Assembly: GCA_963720515.1 (NCBI GenBank)
Contig: OY970397.1
Span: 1,922,001-1,986,000, forward strand
Direction of reading: 5' to 3'
DNA: 64,000 nt
Origin: G963720515 sp963720515
GTDB lineage: Bacteria; Actinomycetota; Thermoleophilia; Gaiellales; Gaiellaceae
Of this stretch, positions 33,474-44,012 are shown piece after piece. Under the pieces are notes generated by a model. That model made no database searches. It was not told the DNA's origin and saw nothing but the letters and a program-made list of their open reading frames with translations. The position numbers were made by a program, and so were the translations under genes. Position 1 is the first letter of the stretch. Each line of letters starts with the position of its first letter.

Positions 33474-33479
33474 TAGGAT
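33474..33479 (+). promoter_or_regulatory. Leaderless promoter of accD-accA
   Basis: TAGGAT followed by seven bases and then the accD ATG. No Shine-Dalgarno is visible. This separates accDA transcription from the upstream fab chain. Confidence 0.45.
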
Positions 33480-33486
33480 TACGCGG

Positions 33487-34330
33487 ATGGCAGACCGGTT
33501 GGACGTCTCCATCGAGGATCGGCGCGAGCCGCCTCCCGAAGACGGCAAGAAGCATCCGAATACCTGCCCACGCTGCGGGTCGCACTATCGCGACGATGAG
33601 CTCGACGCGAACCTGCGCGTCTGCCAGCAGTGCGACTACCACTACCCGGTGCGGGCCCGCGACCGGATCGCGCAGCTCACGGACGGCGGCACGTTCGCCG
33701 AGTCCGACGCCGGCCTCCGCTCGGCCGACCCGCTCTCCTTCTTCGACCTGAAGGCCTACACGGAGCGGCTGGCGCAGGCCGAGATGACGACCGGTCTCGG
33801 CGATGCGGTCGTGGCGGGCTCCGCGTCGATCGAGCGGCGCCAGTGCGAGCTCGCCGTCATGGACTTCGCGTTCATGGGCGGCTCCATGGGAAGCGCGGTC
33901 GGCGAGAAGCTCGCCCGCGCGGCCGAGCGCGCCGCCGATCGCCGGGTGCCGCTCATTACGGTGACCGCGTCGGGCGGCGCGCGCATGCAGGAGGGGATCC
34001 TCTCGCTCATGCAGATGCCGAAGACCGTGGCCGCGGTGGACACGCTGCGTGAGGCACGCTCGCCGTTCGTCGTCGTCATGACCCACCCGACGACCGCCGG
34101 CGTGCTGGCCAGCTTCGCGTCGCTCGGCGACGTCACCGTGTCGGAGCCCGGCGCGCTCATCGCCTTCACGGGCCCGCGCGTCGTGCAGCAGACGACCCGC
34201 GAGAAGCTCCCCGACGACTTCGGCCAGGCCGAGGCGAACGCGCGCTTCGGGCATCTCGACGCGATCGTGCGCCGGCCCGACCTCCGGCCGTACATCGGCC
34301 GGCTCCTCGCCCTCTTCATGGACGGACGCA

Positions 34331-34341
<11 letters not shown>
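33487..34341 (+). CDS. accD: Acetyl-CoA carboxylase carboxyltransferase subunit beta
   Basis: A 284-residue subunit transferring CO2 from carboxybiotin to acetyl-CoA. The N-terminal zinc ribbon CPRCGSHY...CQQCDYHYP is followed by the crotonase-like carboxyltransferase domain: MDFAFMGGSMGSAVGEK, TASGGARMQEGILSLMQM and FTGPRVVQQT. The split AccD/AccA arrangement is bacterial-type rather than the fused AccD of many actinobacteria. It overlaps accA by 11 bases. Confidence 0.94.
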
Positions 34342-35284
<943 letters not shown>

Positions 35285-35338
35285 ACGCGATCCTTTCCCC
35301 AGCTTCCACAGAGATCTCCCCAGAGGTTTGTTAACAAC

Positions 35339-35364
35339 CTGAGGCCGCCATACGGCGGCCTCAG
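35339..35364 (+). terminator. Perfect 11-bp hairpin downstream of accA
   Basis: CTGAGGCCGCC, loop ATAC, GGCGGCCTCAG, 55 bp after the accA stop. No T-run follows, so it would stop transcription only as a GC-rich actinobacterial-type terminator. The short palindrome TTGTTAACAA (35328-35337) lies just before it. The rest of 35285-35440 shows no gene. Confidence 0.5.
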
Positions 35365-35440
35365 GAGCCAACCCCCCAGATCGGCACCGGTTTGCTACCC
35401 GCGTCGACGGTGTCCAAACATCATCCGGCAAGCTACGCGC

Positions 35441-37774
35441 GTGGCCCGTCTTCGCGAGTACGAGCGCAAGCGCGACCGGAAGCAGACACCGGAGCCGTTC
35501 GGCGGCAAGCGGAAGAAGGGCAAGGCGCCGATCTTCGTCGTGCAGCGCCACCAGGCGCGCGCGCTCCACTACGACTTCCGTCTCGAGCGCGACGGAGCGC
35601 TCGCGAGCTGGGCCGTCCCGAAGGGCGTGCCACTCGAGATCGGCGAGCGCCATCTCGCGGTGCACGTCGAGGACCACCCGCTCGAATACGCGAGCTTCGC
35701 GGGCGAGATCCCGAAGGGCCAGTACGGGGCCGGGACGGTCGAGATCTGGGACGCGGGCACCTACGAGCTGGTGGAGGAGAAGCCTGACGGAGGGCTGACG
35801 GTCCGGCTCCACGGCGAGCGGCTCGACGGGCTCTGGACGCTCGTCCCGGCGAAGCTCGGCGGGCAGGAGAAGAATTGGCTCCTCATCCGCAAGCGCGAGA
35901 AGCCCGACGAGGCGGTGTCGCCGACGGGCAAGCCCGAGCACTACGCGCCGATGCTCGCGACGCTCGCCGAGGACCTCCCGGCCGGGCGCGGCTGGGCGTT
36001 CGAGGTCAAGTGGGACGGCTTCCGCACCGTCGCGTATCTGCGCGGAAGCGACCCGGAGCTGCGGAGCCGGAAGGATCAGGACCTGACCCAGCGCTTCGCC
36101 GCGGTCGCGAAGGAGCTGCCGAAGGCGATCCGCACGCCGCACTGCGTTCTCGACGGCGAGGTCTGCGCGCTCGACGACGAGGGCCGCCCGACGTTCTCGG
36201 GGCTCCAGCAGGGCGACCGGCCGCTCGCCTACTACGTCTTCGACCTGCTCGAGCTCGACGGGAAGCCGCTCATCGGGCTCCCGCTGCGCGAGCGCCGCGC
36301 CGCGCTCGAGGCGATCCTCGACCGAGGGAACGGGACGGTGAAGCTCTCCGAGACCTTCGACGACGGGCCCGCGCTCGCCGCCGCGGTCGTCGAGCAGCAC
36401 TTCGAGGGGGTCATGGCCAAGAAGCTCTCGTCCGTCTACGAGCCCGGCAAGCGGAGCCGAAACTGGCTCAAGGTGAAGCCGGGCCTCCAGCGGCAGGAGT
36501 TCGTGGTCGTGGGCTACACGAAGGGCCAGGGCCGCCGCGCGTCGTCGTTCGGCGCGCTCGTACTCGCTGTCAAGCGCGGCGGGAAGCTCGAATGGGTCGG
36601 GAACGTGGGCACGGGCTTCGACGAGCGCGAGATCGAGCGGCTGCTCGCGAAGCTCCGGCCGCTCGTCCGGAAGACGCCGCCGCTCGACCCGGTGCCGAAG
36701 ATGCCGCGGGTGAAGAAGGACGACGTGGTCTGGGTGTCGCCCAAGCTCGTCGCCCAGGTCGCGTTCACGGAGTGGACGCACGACAACCGGCTGCGCGCGC
36801 CGCGCTACGACGGGCTGCGCGACGACAAGGAGGCTGAAGAGGTGCGCCGAGAACGTCCGCTGGAGACCGAGATCCGCCGCGGCAAGCGGGTGCTGCGTCT
36901 GTCCAACCTCGACAAGGCGTTCTTCCCGGACGACGGGATCACCAAGGGCGACCTGCTCGGCTACTACCGCGAGATCGCGCCGTTCGTCGTCCCGCACCTG
37001 AAGAACCGGCCGTTCACGATGAAGCGGTTCCCCGACGGGATCGAGGGCGGCCACTTCTTCCAGAAGGACGCGCCGCAGCACATGCCGGAGTGGATCCCGA
37101 AGGTCTCGTACCGCTCGACGTCGCGTGCGACCCGCGAGAAGCGGACGATCGCCTACCCGCTCGTGAACGACGACCTCGCGCTCCTCTGGATGGTGAACAT
37201 GGGCTGCATCGACCTGAACACCTGGTACTCCCGCGTGGACAAGCCCGACCGGCCGGACTTCTGCCTCTTCGACCTCGACCCGTCCGAGGGCTCCGGCTTC
37301 GCCGAGTGCGTCGAGGTCGCGCGCAGGATCAAGGAGCTCCTCGACACGCTCGGGCTCGAGGGCTTCCCGAAGACGAGCGGGGCGGACGGGATCCACGTGC
37401 TCGTGCCCGTCACGCGCCGGCACACCTACGCCGACACGCGCCACTTCGCGGAGATCGTGGCCGGCACGCTCGCGCGCCTCCATCCCAAGCTCGTGACCAC
37501 CGAGTGGTCGAAGGCGAAGCGCCGCGGGGTGCTCGTGGACGCGAACCAGAACGGCGAGGGGAAGACGATCGCGTCCGTGTACTCCGTGCGACCCCATCCC
37601 GGCGCGCCCGTCTCGACCCCGCTCCACTGGGACGAGGTGAAGGAGGGGCTCGACCTGCGCGACTTCACGATGGAGGTGGTCCGGGAGCGCGTGCAGCGCG
37701 AGGGCGACATCTTCGCGCCGGTGCTCTCCGGCAAGCAGTCGCTTACGGACGCCCTCGCCGCGCTCGAGGGCTAG
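35441..37774 (+). CDS. ligD: ATP-dependent DNA ligase D (phosphoesterase-ligase-polymerase)
   Basis: A 777-residue multifunctional end-joining enzyme of bacterial NHEJ. Domain order is 3'-phosphoesterase (about 1-150: FVVQRHQARALHYDFRLE, GEIPKGQYGAGTVEIWD), ligase (about 160-470, with the adenylated Lys190 in EVKWDGFR), then primase/polymerase (about 485-777: LSNLDKAFFPDDGITKGDLL, LFDLDPSEG with the metal-binding DxD, and TSGADGIHVLVPV). This PE-LIG-POL order is that of Pseudomonas LigD; mycobacterial LigD is POL-PE-LIG. No ku gene is nearby. Start is GTG at 35441. Confidence 0.95.
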   Translation: MARLREYERKRDRKQTPEPFGGKRKKGKAPIFVVQRHQARALHYDFRLERDGALASWAVPKGVPLEIGERHLAVHVEDHPLEYASFAGEIPKGQYGAGTVEIWDAGTYELVEEKPDGGLTVRLHGERLDGLWTLVPAKLGGQEKNWLLIRKREKPDEAVSPTGKPEHYAPMLATLAEDLPAGRGWAFEVKWDGFRTVAYLRGSDPELRSRKDQDLTQRFAAVAKELPKAIRTPHCVLDGEVCALDDEGRPTFSGLQQGDRPLAYYVFDLLELDGKPLIGLPLRERRAALEAILDRGNGTVKLSETFDDGPALAAAVVEQHFEGVMAKKLSSVYEPGKRSRNWLKVKPGLQRQEFVVVGYTKGQGRRASSFGALVLAVKRGGKLEWVGNVGTGFDEREIERLLAKLRPLVRKTPPLDPVPKMPRVKKDDVVWVSPKLVAQVAFTEWTHDNRLRAPRYDGLRDDKEAEEVRRERPLETEIRRGKRVLRLSNLDKAFFPDDGITKGDLLGYYREIAPFVVPHLKNRPFTMKRFPDGIEGGHFFQKDAPQHMPEWIPKVSYRSTSRATREKRTIAYPLVNDDLALLWMVNMGCIDLNTWYSRVDKPDRPDFCLFDLDPSEGSGFAECVEVARRIKELLDTLGLEGFPKTSGADGIHVLVPVTRRHTYADTRHFAEIVAGTLARLHPKLVTTEWSKAKRRGVLVDANQNGEGKTIASVYSVRPHPGAPVSTPLHWDEVKEGLDLRDFTMEVVRERVQREGDIFAPVLSGKQSLTDALAALEG

Positions 37775-37853
37775 CCTCGCCCTTGTTGACTTTTGTCGTG
37801 AATCTCTGAAAGAGTGGCGGCGCTGCGGCCTTCTCGCCAGGAAGGAGACTCGC

Positions 37854-40610
37854 ATGCCACCCATCGGACAGGGTGTCCTCCTGCTGCTCGCCGTCGCGCT
37901 CGGGCTTGTCGCGGCGCCGGCTGCCGCAGGAGCAACCCCGCAAGAAACTGCCTTCGCGCATCTCCGCGCGCACCCAGGCGAGCTCGGCGTCGCGGCGTCG
38001 GACGTGAGCCAGCTCGGGGTGACGAGCTCGTACACGGACAACCACAACGGCGTCACCCACGTGAACGTCGTCCAACGCTATGACGGCCTGGACGTGTTCG
38101 GTGGCAACGCGACGGTGAACGTCGGCAGTAACGGCTCGGTGCTCTTCACCGGTGGAACCCTCGTGCGCGGGCTGACGGTCGCTGCGGACTCCCAGCGGCT
38201 CGGGGCCGCGGACGCCGTCGTCGCCGCGGCTGACGAGCTCGGGCTCGCGGCTCCGGAAGGCCTCCAGATCCTCGAACTCGACCTGAGGACCGGGACGGCC
38301 CTCCTGTCGAACGGCGGGATCTCCGAGTCGGCGATTCCGGCTCGCCTCGGCTGGCAGCCGACGGCCGACGGGCTCCGGCTCGCGTGGCAGCTCTCGATCG
38401 ACAGCACCGCCGACGAGAGCTATTGGACCGCGACGGTGGACGCCGGCACAGGCGAGCTCCTGAAGAAGGTCGACGAGACGATCACCGATGAGATCGAGGA
38501 TCTCGCGGCGGGCGTCCACGGCGGCAAGCTCCCGGCGGCCGCGACCGCGTACGCGCCGGCCCGCGGATTCTCGCTGAGCCCGGTCCTAGACGGCTCGTGC
38601 TACCGGGTCTACGACCTCGCGCTCGAGAGCTCGAACGACGGCGACCGCCGGCTCGTCTGCAACCCGGCGGACAGCCTCGGCTCGCCGTTCGGCTGGCACG
38701 ACACGAACGGCGCCCCCGGCGCCGAGTTCACGATCACGCGCGGGAACAACGCCCACGCGTACCTCGACCAGGACACGAACAACGCACCGGACTTCGGCGC
38801 CGATGTCGGCGGCGGCGCGAGTCTCCTCTTCGACAACCCGATCGACCTGAACGAGCACTCGCAGGCGTACCGCGACGCGGTCGTCACGAACCTGTTCTTC
38901 GGGTGCAACACGTTCCACGACCTCCTCTACATCCGCGGCTGGGACGAGGTCTCCGGGAACTACCAGGCAAACAACTACGGTCGCGACCCGGGGAACGTCG
39001 GCGGGCCGGAGGGCGACTACGTCCGCTGTGAGGCCGCCGACGGCAACGGCACGAACAACGCCAACTTCAGCCCCGGCGCCGGCCGCATGCAGATGTTCCT
39101 GTGGCCCGGCAACCAGCTCGGAAGCCAGAATCTCGTCTCCGTCCCGGGCGTCGGCGACTTCGGTGCCGGCTGGGCCCGCTACGGGCCTCCCGCCCGGACG
39201 ACGGGCATCTCCGGCCAGTTCGTGAACGTCGGGAACGGCTGCGTCGCCGGCGACTACGCGGGGGCTGCCGGCAGCATCGCGGTCGCGACCGGCAACAACA
39301 CTGGCTGCCAGAACATCGACAAGGGCCGCGCCGCGAGCGCGGCGGGCGCGATCGCGCTCGTCCTCGCGTCCGGCGGCGGAACGAACTCTACGACGATCCT
39401 GACCGGCTCGCAGACGACGGCGCCGCCGACGATCCCGTCGGTCGCCGTCACGCAGTCGGCCGGCGACGCGATCCGCGCCGCCATCCTCGCGGGCCCGACG
39501 TCGGGCACCGTGCGGAAGCACCCGAACCACCCGGGGATCCGCGACGGGGACTTCGACAACGGGATCATCTTCCACGAGTACGGACACGGCCTGTCCACCC
39601 GCCTGACGGGCGGACCGGGCGCGAACTGCCTCGGCGGAGCCGAGCAGCAGGGCGAGGGCTGGAGCGACTACGTGGCGAACGTGTCGATGCTCGACCCGGC
39701 ACTCGACGATCCGCAGCAGCCGCGTGGAATGGGCCCGTACGCTCTCTTCCAGCCGGATCGGCACGGCGCCGGCATCCGCCCGCGCCCCTACACGCGGAAC
39801 ATGACGATCCAGCCGGCGACGTACGACTCGATCAAGACGAACGCTTGGATCACAGGCTCGCTCGCCGTCCCGCACGGGATCGGCCACGCGTGGGCCGCGA
39901 TCCTCTGGGACTACACGTGGGACCTCATCGACAAGCACGGCTTCGCGCCGAACATCTACGCCGCCTGGGACACGGGCGGGAACACCCGCGCGATGCAGTA
40001 CATGGTCGACGGTCTCAAGTTCCAGGGCTGCAACCCGACGTTCGTCCGCTCTCGTGACGCGATCGTCGCTTCGGCGAACGTCCTCGCGGGCGGCGGCGCC
40101 GGCGAGAACAAGGGCGATGCGTGCTCCATCTGGGCCAGCTTCTCCCGCCGTGGCGTCGGCTACAGCGCCATCGGCGGCGGAACCAGCCGCGACGACGGCA
40201 CCGAGGGGTTCGACACGCATCCGGACTGCCGTCGCGGCTTCCTGCAGCCGATCAAGCAGATGTACGGGAACCTGAATTTCGTTGCCGCAGGGAGGACGGT
40301 GCCGGCTCGCTTCACGGCGACCGGCGCCACCGGGCTCGACATTCTGATGCCGACGAACTCGCCGTTCTCGCGCAAGGTCGACTGCGCGACGCTGCAGGTT
40401 CCGAGCATCGGTGCTCGCATCACGCCGCGCGAGTACCCGCAGGACACCTCGCCTTCGGGCAACTCGGGTCTCTCGCGGAGCTCGACGGGTGTGTACACGT
40501 ACACGTGGAAGACCCAGGAGGACTGGGTCGGAACGTGCCGCGAGCTCGTGGTGACTCGGAAGGACGGCCTGCAGCACCGCGCGTTCTTCCAGTTCGTCGA
40601 GGCCGAGTAG
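37854..40610 (+). CDS. Secreted M36 (fungalysin-type) zinc metalloprotease
   Basis: A 918-residue extracellular protease. Signal peptide at residues 1-26, then an FTP-type propeptide (about 30-215) and the catalytic domain with HEYGHGLSTR, HExxH starting at about residue 574, and the third zinc ligand Glu in GEGWSDY. A PA-like insert (about 420-525) interrupts the catalytic region. The C-terminal 130 residues form a beta-rich domain with paired cysteines. GGAAGGAG lies six bases before the ATG. It is probably secreted by Sec and activated by removal of the propeptide. Confidence 0.9.
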   Translation: MPPIGQGVLLLLAVALGLVAAPAAAGATPQETAFAHLRAHPGELGVAASDVSQLGVTSSYTDNHNGVTHVNVVQRYDGLDVFGGNATVNVGSNGSVLFTGGTLVRGLTVAADSQRLGAADAVVAAADELGLAAPEGLQILELDLRTGTALLSNGGISESAIPARLGWQPTADGLRLAWQLSIDSTADESYWTATVDAGTGELLKKVDETITDEIEDLAAGVHGGKLPAAATAYAPARGFSLSPVLDGSCYRVYDLALESSNDGDRRLVCNPADSLGSPFGWHDTNGAPGAEFTITRGNNAHAYLDQDTNNAPDFGADVGGGASLLFDNPIDLNEHSQAYRDAVVTNLFFGCNTFHDLLYIRGWDEVSGNYQANNYGRDPGNVGGPEGDYVRCEAADGNGTNNANFSPGAGRMQMFLWPGNQLGSQNLVSVPGVGDFGAGWARYGPPARTTGISGQFVNVGNGCVAGDYAGAAGSIAVATGNNTGCQNIDKGRAASAAGAIALVLASGGGTNSTTILTGSQTTAPPTIPSVAVTQSAGDAIRAAILAGPTSGTVRKHPNHPGIRDGDFDNGIIFHEYGHGLSTRLTGGPGANCLGGAEQQGEGWSDYVANVSMLDPALDDPQQPRGMGPYALFQPDRHGAGIRPRPYTRNMTIQPATYDSIKTNAWITGSLAVPHGIGHAWAAILWDYTWDLIDKHGFAPNIYAAWDTGGNTRAMQYMVDGLKFQGCNPTFVRSRDAIVASANVLAGGGAGENKGDACSIWASFSRRGVGYSAIGGGTSRDDGTEGFDTHPDCRRGFLQPIKQMYGNLNFVAAGRTVPARFTATGATGLDILMPTNSPFSRKVDCATLQVPSIGARITPREYPQDTSPSGNSGLSRSSTGVYTYTWKTQEDWVGTCRELVVTRKDGLQHRAFFQFVEAE

Positions 40611-40626
40611 CGTTAGACCGTCAATC

Positions 40627-40660
40627 GGGGGAGCGCTCGCCGTCGGGCGAGCGCTCCCCC
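40627..40660 (+). terminator. Strong GC hairpin after the M36 protease
   Basis: A perfect 15-bp stem (five G, then AGCGCTCGCC, and its complement) with loop GTCG, 16 bp after the stop codon. No T-run follows. Confidence 0.62.
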
Positions 40661-40713
40661 TCCACCTCGCTCGGCCGGTTGCGGCACGCCGCGCGCGCGG
40701 GCACACTCCCGGC

Positions 40714-41373
40714 GTGCGCTCCGCGCTGCTGGCCGCCGCGGCAGTCGTCACATTCGGGGGGGCCGGATGCGCTTCCGACGCGTCGCCCGTACCCGCGCCC
40801 GTGACGAGTGCCTCTCCGCCGCCGCCCACGACCGTCGTCCAGCCCCCTCCGCCACCGACGCCAGTGGCCGATCCGTATACGCCGAAGCTGGGACTTCACT
40901 GCACCCGGTCGAAGCGCGCGCCCGGGTTCCGCGTGTGCAACCGCGTCACGGCGGACGCCAACCGGTACGTCGTCCAGCGACGCACTGCGGACGGGTGGAT
41001 GCCGGTCGCTTGGGAGCCGCGCCAGGATGTGGAGTTCGGCGAGGGCTACGAGGGCGGGAGCTCGATCGGACGCTGGCGCAGCCTCTCCCTGTCGCCGGAT
41101 CGCGCGACGCTTCTCGGCGAATGGGTGACCGAATGCGAGGTCGGCTACGCGTTCTTCATCCCGGCAGCAGGCGGGCGGCCGCGTCCCGTGACCGGAGAGA
41201 GCGATCGCGACTTCCGTACCGAGGCGCCCGGATCGCAGGAACTCGGGTGGGCGTCCGACGGGCGCGCGCGGGTGTTCATCGGAGGCGACAGCGGCTGCGG
41301 CGGCACGCCGTACGTGCCCGGTGAGTACCTGGTCGACCCCGTCACGGGCGAGGCGATCTTCCAGCACTCCTAG
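40714..41373 (+). CDS. Putative lipoprotein of unknown function
   Basis: A 219-residue exported protein. The signal sequence ends in a lipobox-like GGAGC at about residues 15-19, suggesting lipid attachment to Cys19. A Pro/Thr-rich linker (about 25-50) leads to a folded domain with several cysteines (LHCTRSK, RVCNRV, TECEVG, DSGCGG). I do not recognise the domain; the repeated LSLSPDRATLLGEW and LGWASDGRARVFIG segments suggest a beta-propeller-like blade pattern. Start is GTG at 40714. Confidence 0.6.
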   Translation: MRSALLAAAAVVTFGGAGCASDASPVPAPVTSASPPPPTTVVQPPPPPTPVADPYTPKLGLHCTRSKRAPGFRVCNRVTADANRYVVQRRTADGWMPVAWEPRQDVEFGEGYEGGSSIGRWRSLSLSPDRATLLGEWVTECEVGYAFFIPAAGGRPRPVTGESDRDFRTEAPGSQELGWASDGRARVFIGGDSGCGGTPYVPGEYLVDPVTGEAIFQHS

Positions 41374-41958
41374 TCCGTGTCGCCGAGCCGGTGCGGGTGG
41401 CCGAGCATCCCGAGCTCGGCGATGTCGCGGCGGAAGAACAGCGCGACGGTCCAGTCGACGACGACGCGGAGCTTCCGGGTGAAGCGCGGAAGCTGGTACA
41501 GGTGGTAGGTCCGCGTGACGAACCAGCCGGGGAAGCCGCGCAGCCGGAGGCCCAGGACGTCGGCGATCCCCTTGTGGCGGCGGAGCGTCGCGACCTGTCC
41601 GAGCATGCGGTAGTGGTACGGCCTGGGTTCGCCGCGCAGGTTCTTCGCGAGCCGGCGAGCCTGACGGAGTGCGTGCTGGCATGTCGGCGGGTCGGGGACG
41701 CCGGTGTCGCCTCGTTCGGGACGCGCGCGCAGTCGCCGAGCGACCAGACGTGCTCACGGCCCTCGACCCTGAGCGTCGGCTCGACGCGGATGCGGCCGCG
41801 CTCGTCCACGGGGAGGCCGAGCCCGCCGGTCCACGGCGTGGGGCGCACGCCCGCCGTCCAGACGAGCGACTCGGTCGGGATCCGGTCGCCGTCCGACAGG
41901 ACGACGGCGCCACCGAGTGCGTCGCGCCTGCGCATGCGGACGCATTCTTGCGTGCCCG
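41370..41958 (-). pseudogene. Remnant of type II NADH dehydrogenase (ndh), 5'-truncated and frameshifted
   Basis: Only the C-terminal half of an NDH-2 is present. One frame gives VWTAGVRPTPWTGGLGLPVD, a substrate-binding segment, and the FAD motif WSLGDCARVPN. At about 41700-41712 one base appears to be missing; the other frame then gives TCQHALRQARRLAKNLRGEP, RHKGIADVLGLRLRGFPGW and the membrane-binding tail ending LGHPHRLGD. The N-terminal roughly 200 residues with the first Rossmann motif are absent; the HD-GYP stop codon lies just upstream. It should not make a working dehydrogenase. Confidence 0.82.
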
Positions 41959-41976
41959 AGGGTGACCCGGCCGGCG

Positions 41977-43410
41977 CTAGACGGCGACGGGAAGGGCCGC
42001 GCCGTGCTCGCGCGCGGTGACCTGCTCGAGCGCCTCGACGCAGCGCCGGTCGAAGAGCGAGCCGGCGTCCTTGCGCAGGAGATCCATCGCCCGCTCGTGC
42101 GTCCAGGCGTCGCGGTACACGCGCGTCGAGCAGAGCGCGTCGTAAACGTCGCAGACCATCAGGACGCGCGTCTCGAGGTCGAGCTGGGCCTGCGTCAGGC
42201 CGCGCGGGTAGCCGGTGCCGTCGAGCCGCTCGTGGTGGTCGAGCACGAGGCGCCGCACGTCGGGGCCGAAGTCGCCGAGCTCGCCGAGCAGGTGGTGGCC
42301 CCACTCGGGATGCCGTTTGATGACGCCGTACTCCTCGTCGTCGAGCGGGCCGGGCTTCTTCAGGATCGCGTCCGGAACCGCGAGCTTGCCGATGTCGTGG
42401 AGCAGGCCGCCGGTAGCGAGGGAGCGCAGGCGCGACGGCGGGAGCCCGAGCTCCTCGCCTACCTGGACCGCGAGGAGGGCCACGCGCCGCGTGTGCTCCT
42501 CCGTGTACTCGTCCTTGTCGCCGAGCTTCAGCGTGAGCGCGCGGACGCGCGAGCCGAGGAACGCCTCCTCCGCCGCGACGAGGTCCGCCGCCGGCAAACC
42601 GCCGGTGAGCGGACGCGACTGGTACGTCCGGCCGAGGTCCAGTCCTACGGCGGCCGCGACGAGCGCGAGCCCGAAGAGCTCGAACGCGTGGCCCATCCAC
42701 CAGCCGAGCTGGAAGTACTGGAGCGTCAGGGCCGCGACCAGTGCGGTGCCGAGGAACGCGAGGCCGACGACCACGATCGCGTCCGTTCCGCGCCGTGTGA
42801 GGATGAACGTGTCGAGGGCGCGGAAGCAGAGCGTGCCGTAGAGCGCGAGGCCGGCGCAGGCGATCACGATCGCCGTGGTGCTTCCGGCCTGGGGCACGGC
42901 CGGCACGAGCGAGGGGCTCGCGAGCCCGACGACACCCACCGCGACGATCGCCAGGAGCAGGAAGGTCTGGAGTGCGACGAGCGGAAGCACCGCGCGCGGG
43001 CCGCGGAAGGCGCGCATGCTCGAGAGGCCGAGCACCGCGGCGCCGACGGGCAGCGTCGCTCCGCCGCTCAGCGCGATGAGGCCGTTGTAGCCGACGAGGA
43101 CGCCGGGGGAGGCGAGCCCGTGCAGGAAGAGGAGCGCCGCCATCGTCGCGAAGGCGGTTCCAACGAGCACCGTCCTCCCGTCCTGTTGGCGTGCGCCGAT
43201 CACGGTGAGCACGATCGACGCGGCCGTCGCAGCGAGGGCGCTTCCGCCCACTGCCGCGAAGTGGAACGTCCCGCTCAGCGTGAAGTGATGCTTGCCGACG
43301 GCGAGCATCATCAGTGCCGGTGCCGCGGCGCAGAGTGCGCACAGCACGACAGGGAAGTTCGGCCGGGGCCGCAGAAGCGTCGGCACGACAACAGATGTAC
43401 CTCTTGGCAC
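41977..43410 (-). CDS. Membrane HD-GYP domain protein (putative cyclic-di-GMP phosphodiesterase)
   Basis: A 477-residue protein. Seven or eight hydrophobic helices occupy about residues 18-265 (MASE/7TM-like sensor), followed by the HD-GYP domain at about 290-460 with EHTRRVALLA, HDIGK, HPEWGHHLL and HHERLDGTGYP. Metal-binding His/Asp and the GYP motif are intact, so activity against c-di-GMP is likely by family. It is divergent from the LOG-like gene; a short ACCCC/GGGGT inverted repeat (43423-43437) lies between them. Confidence 0.9.
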   Translation of the reverse strand: MPRGTSVVVPTLLRPRPNFPVVLCALCAAAPALMMLAVGKHHFTLSGTFHFAAVGGSALAATAASIVLTVIGARQQDGRTVLVGTAFATMAALLFLHGLASPGVLVGYNGLIALSGGATLPVGAAVLGLSSMRAFRGPRAVLPLVALQTFLLLAIVAVGVVGLASPSLVPAVPQAGSTTAIVIACAGLALYGTLCFRALDTFILTRRGTDAIVVVGLAFLGTALVAALTLQYFQLGWWMGHAFELFGLALVAAAVGLDLGRTYQSRPLTGGLPAADLVAAEEAFLGSRVRALTLKLGDKDEYTEEHTRRVALLAVQVGEELGLPPSRLRSLATGGLLHDIGKLAVPDAILKKPGPLDDEEYGVIKRHPEWGHHLLGELGDFGPDVRRLVLDHHERLDGTGYPRGLTQAQLDLETRVLMVCDVYDALCSTRVYRDAWTHERAMDLLRKDAGSLFDRRCVEALEQVTAREHGAALPVAV

Positions 43411-43472
43411 TTAGGGGCCGCCACCCCCGTTCGGGGTACTTCGCTTGGCGTGACAACGGCGCGAGTCAGGGC

Positions 43473-43478
43473 TAGGTT
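43473..43478 (+). promoter_or_regulatory. Probable leaderless promoter of the LOG-like gene
   Basis: TAGGTT, eight bases before the ATG at 43487, with no Shine-Dalgarno between them. Confidence 0.42.
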
Positions 43479-43486
43479 CAGCTCCG

Positions 43487-43942
43487 ATGGCGCCTCAGGT
43501 CGCGGTGATCGGCAGCGGAACCGAGCACGAGGAGCGTGCGGAGGAGGTCGGCCGCCTCCTGGCGGAACGCGGCTGCACCGTTGTCACCGGGGGCCTCGGC
43601 GAGGTCATGGCCGCGGCCTGCCGCGGGGCGAAGGCGGCCGGCGGAACGACCATCGCGATCGTTCCGGGCGAGTCGCGGGCCGCCGCGAACCCGTGGGCCG
43701 ACCACGTCGTCGCCACGGGCGTCGGCCACGCGCGGAACCTCGCCGTCGTCGCCTCCGGAGACGTCGCGATCGCGGTGGGCGGCCACTGGGGCACGCTCGC
43801 CGAGATCGGCTTGGCCCGTGTGTTCGGCCGGCCCGTCGTGATCCTCGATCCCGGCTGGGAGCTCGAGGGGGACGGGATCGAGCACGCGGCGAGCGCCGAG
43901 GCGGCCGTGGAACTTGCTCTCAAACGCTTGACATCTTCCTGA
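43487..43942 (+). CDS. TIGR00725/LOG-like nucleotide-binding protein (SLOG superfamily)
   Basis: A 151-residue Rossmann-like protein. VAVIGSGTEHEERAEEVGRL begins the fold, TVVTGGLGEVMAAACRGAKAAGG is the glycine-rich GG(L)GxVM motif, and AVGGHWGTLAEIGLA matches the PGGxGTxxE-type motif of LOG/lysine-decarboxylase-like proteins. It is shorter than cytokinin-activating LOG enzymes and lacks a clear PGGTGT, so it is placed in the TIGR00725 branch with unknown substrate, possibly a nucleotide sensor. Confidence 0.8.
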   Translation: MAPQVAVIGSGTEHEERAEEVGRLLAERGCTVVTGGLGEVMAAACRGAKAAGGTTIAIVPGESRAAANPWADHVVATGVGHARNLAVVASGDVAIAVGGHWGTLAEIGLARVFGRPVVILDPGWELEGDGIEHAASAEAAVELALKRLTSS

Positions 43943-43994
43943 CAGGTCGCGACTACGGTGCGACCGGTCCTGCCCGATTGGCGGACAGGCATTT

Positions 43995-44012
43995 CTCGAG
44001 GGAGGGCTCGAG
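43995..44012 (+). promoter_or_regulatory. Hairpin presenting the Shine-Dalgarno of the RTX gene
   Basis: CTCGAG-GGAGGG-CTCGAG directly before the ATG at 44013. The six-base GGAGGG ribosome-binding site is exactly the loop of a 6-bp stem. Confidence 0.5.

Noticed and set aside
35328..35337. TTGTTAACAA palindrome as an operator for ligD
   Set aside because: A single short palindrome next to a terminator hairpin, not repeated elsewhere in the window.
37786..37814. TTGACT as a promoter for the M36 protease
   Set aside because: The hexamer at 17 bp is AAAGAG, not a -10; left as unassigned.
43423..43437. ACCCC/GGGGT inverted repeat as a third copy of the regulatory element
   Set aside because: It lacks the GGCAC repeats and the conserved core, and its arms are only five bases.
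43928..43959. TTGACA as a -35 for the RTX gene
   Set aside because: No -10 at 16-18 bp; the nearest TANNNT (TACGGT) is 20 bp away, and the hexamer lies in the coding end of the LOG-like gene.
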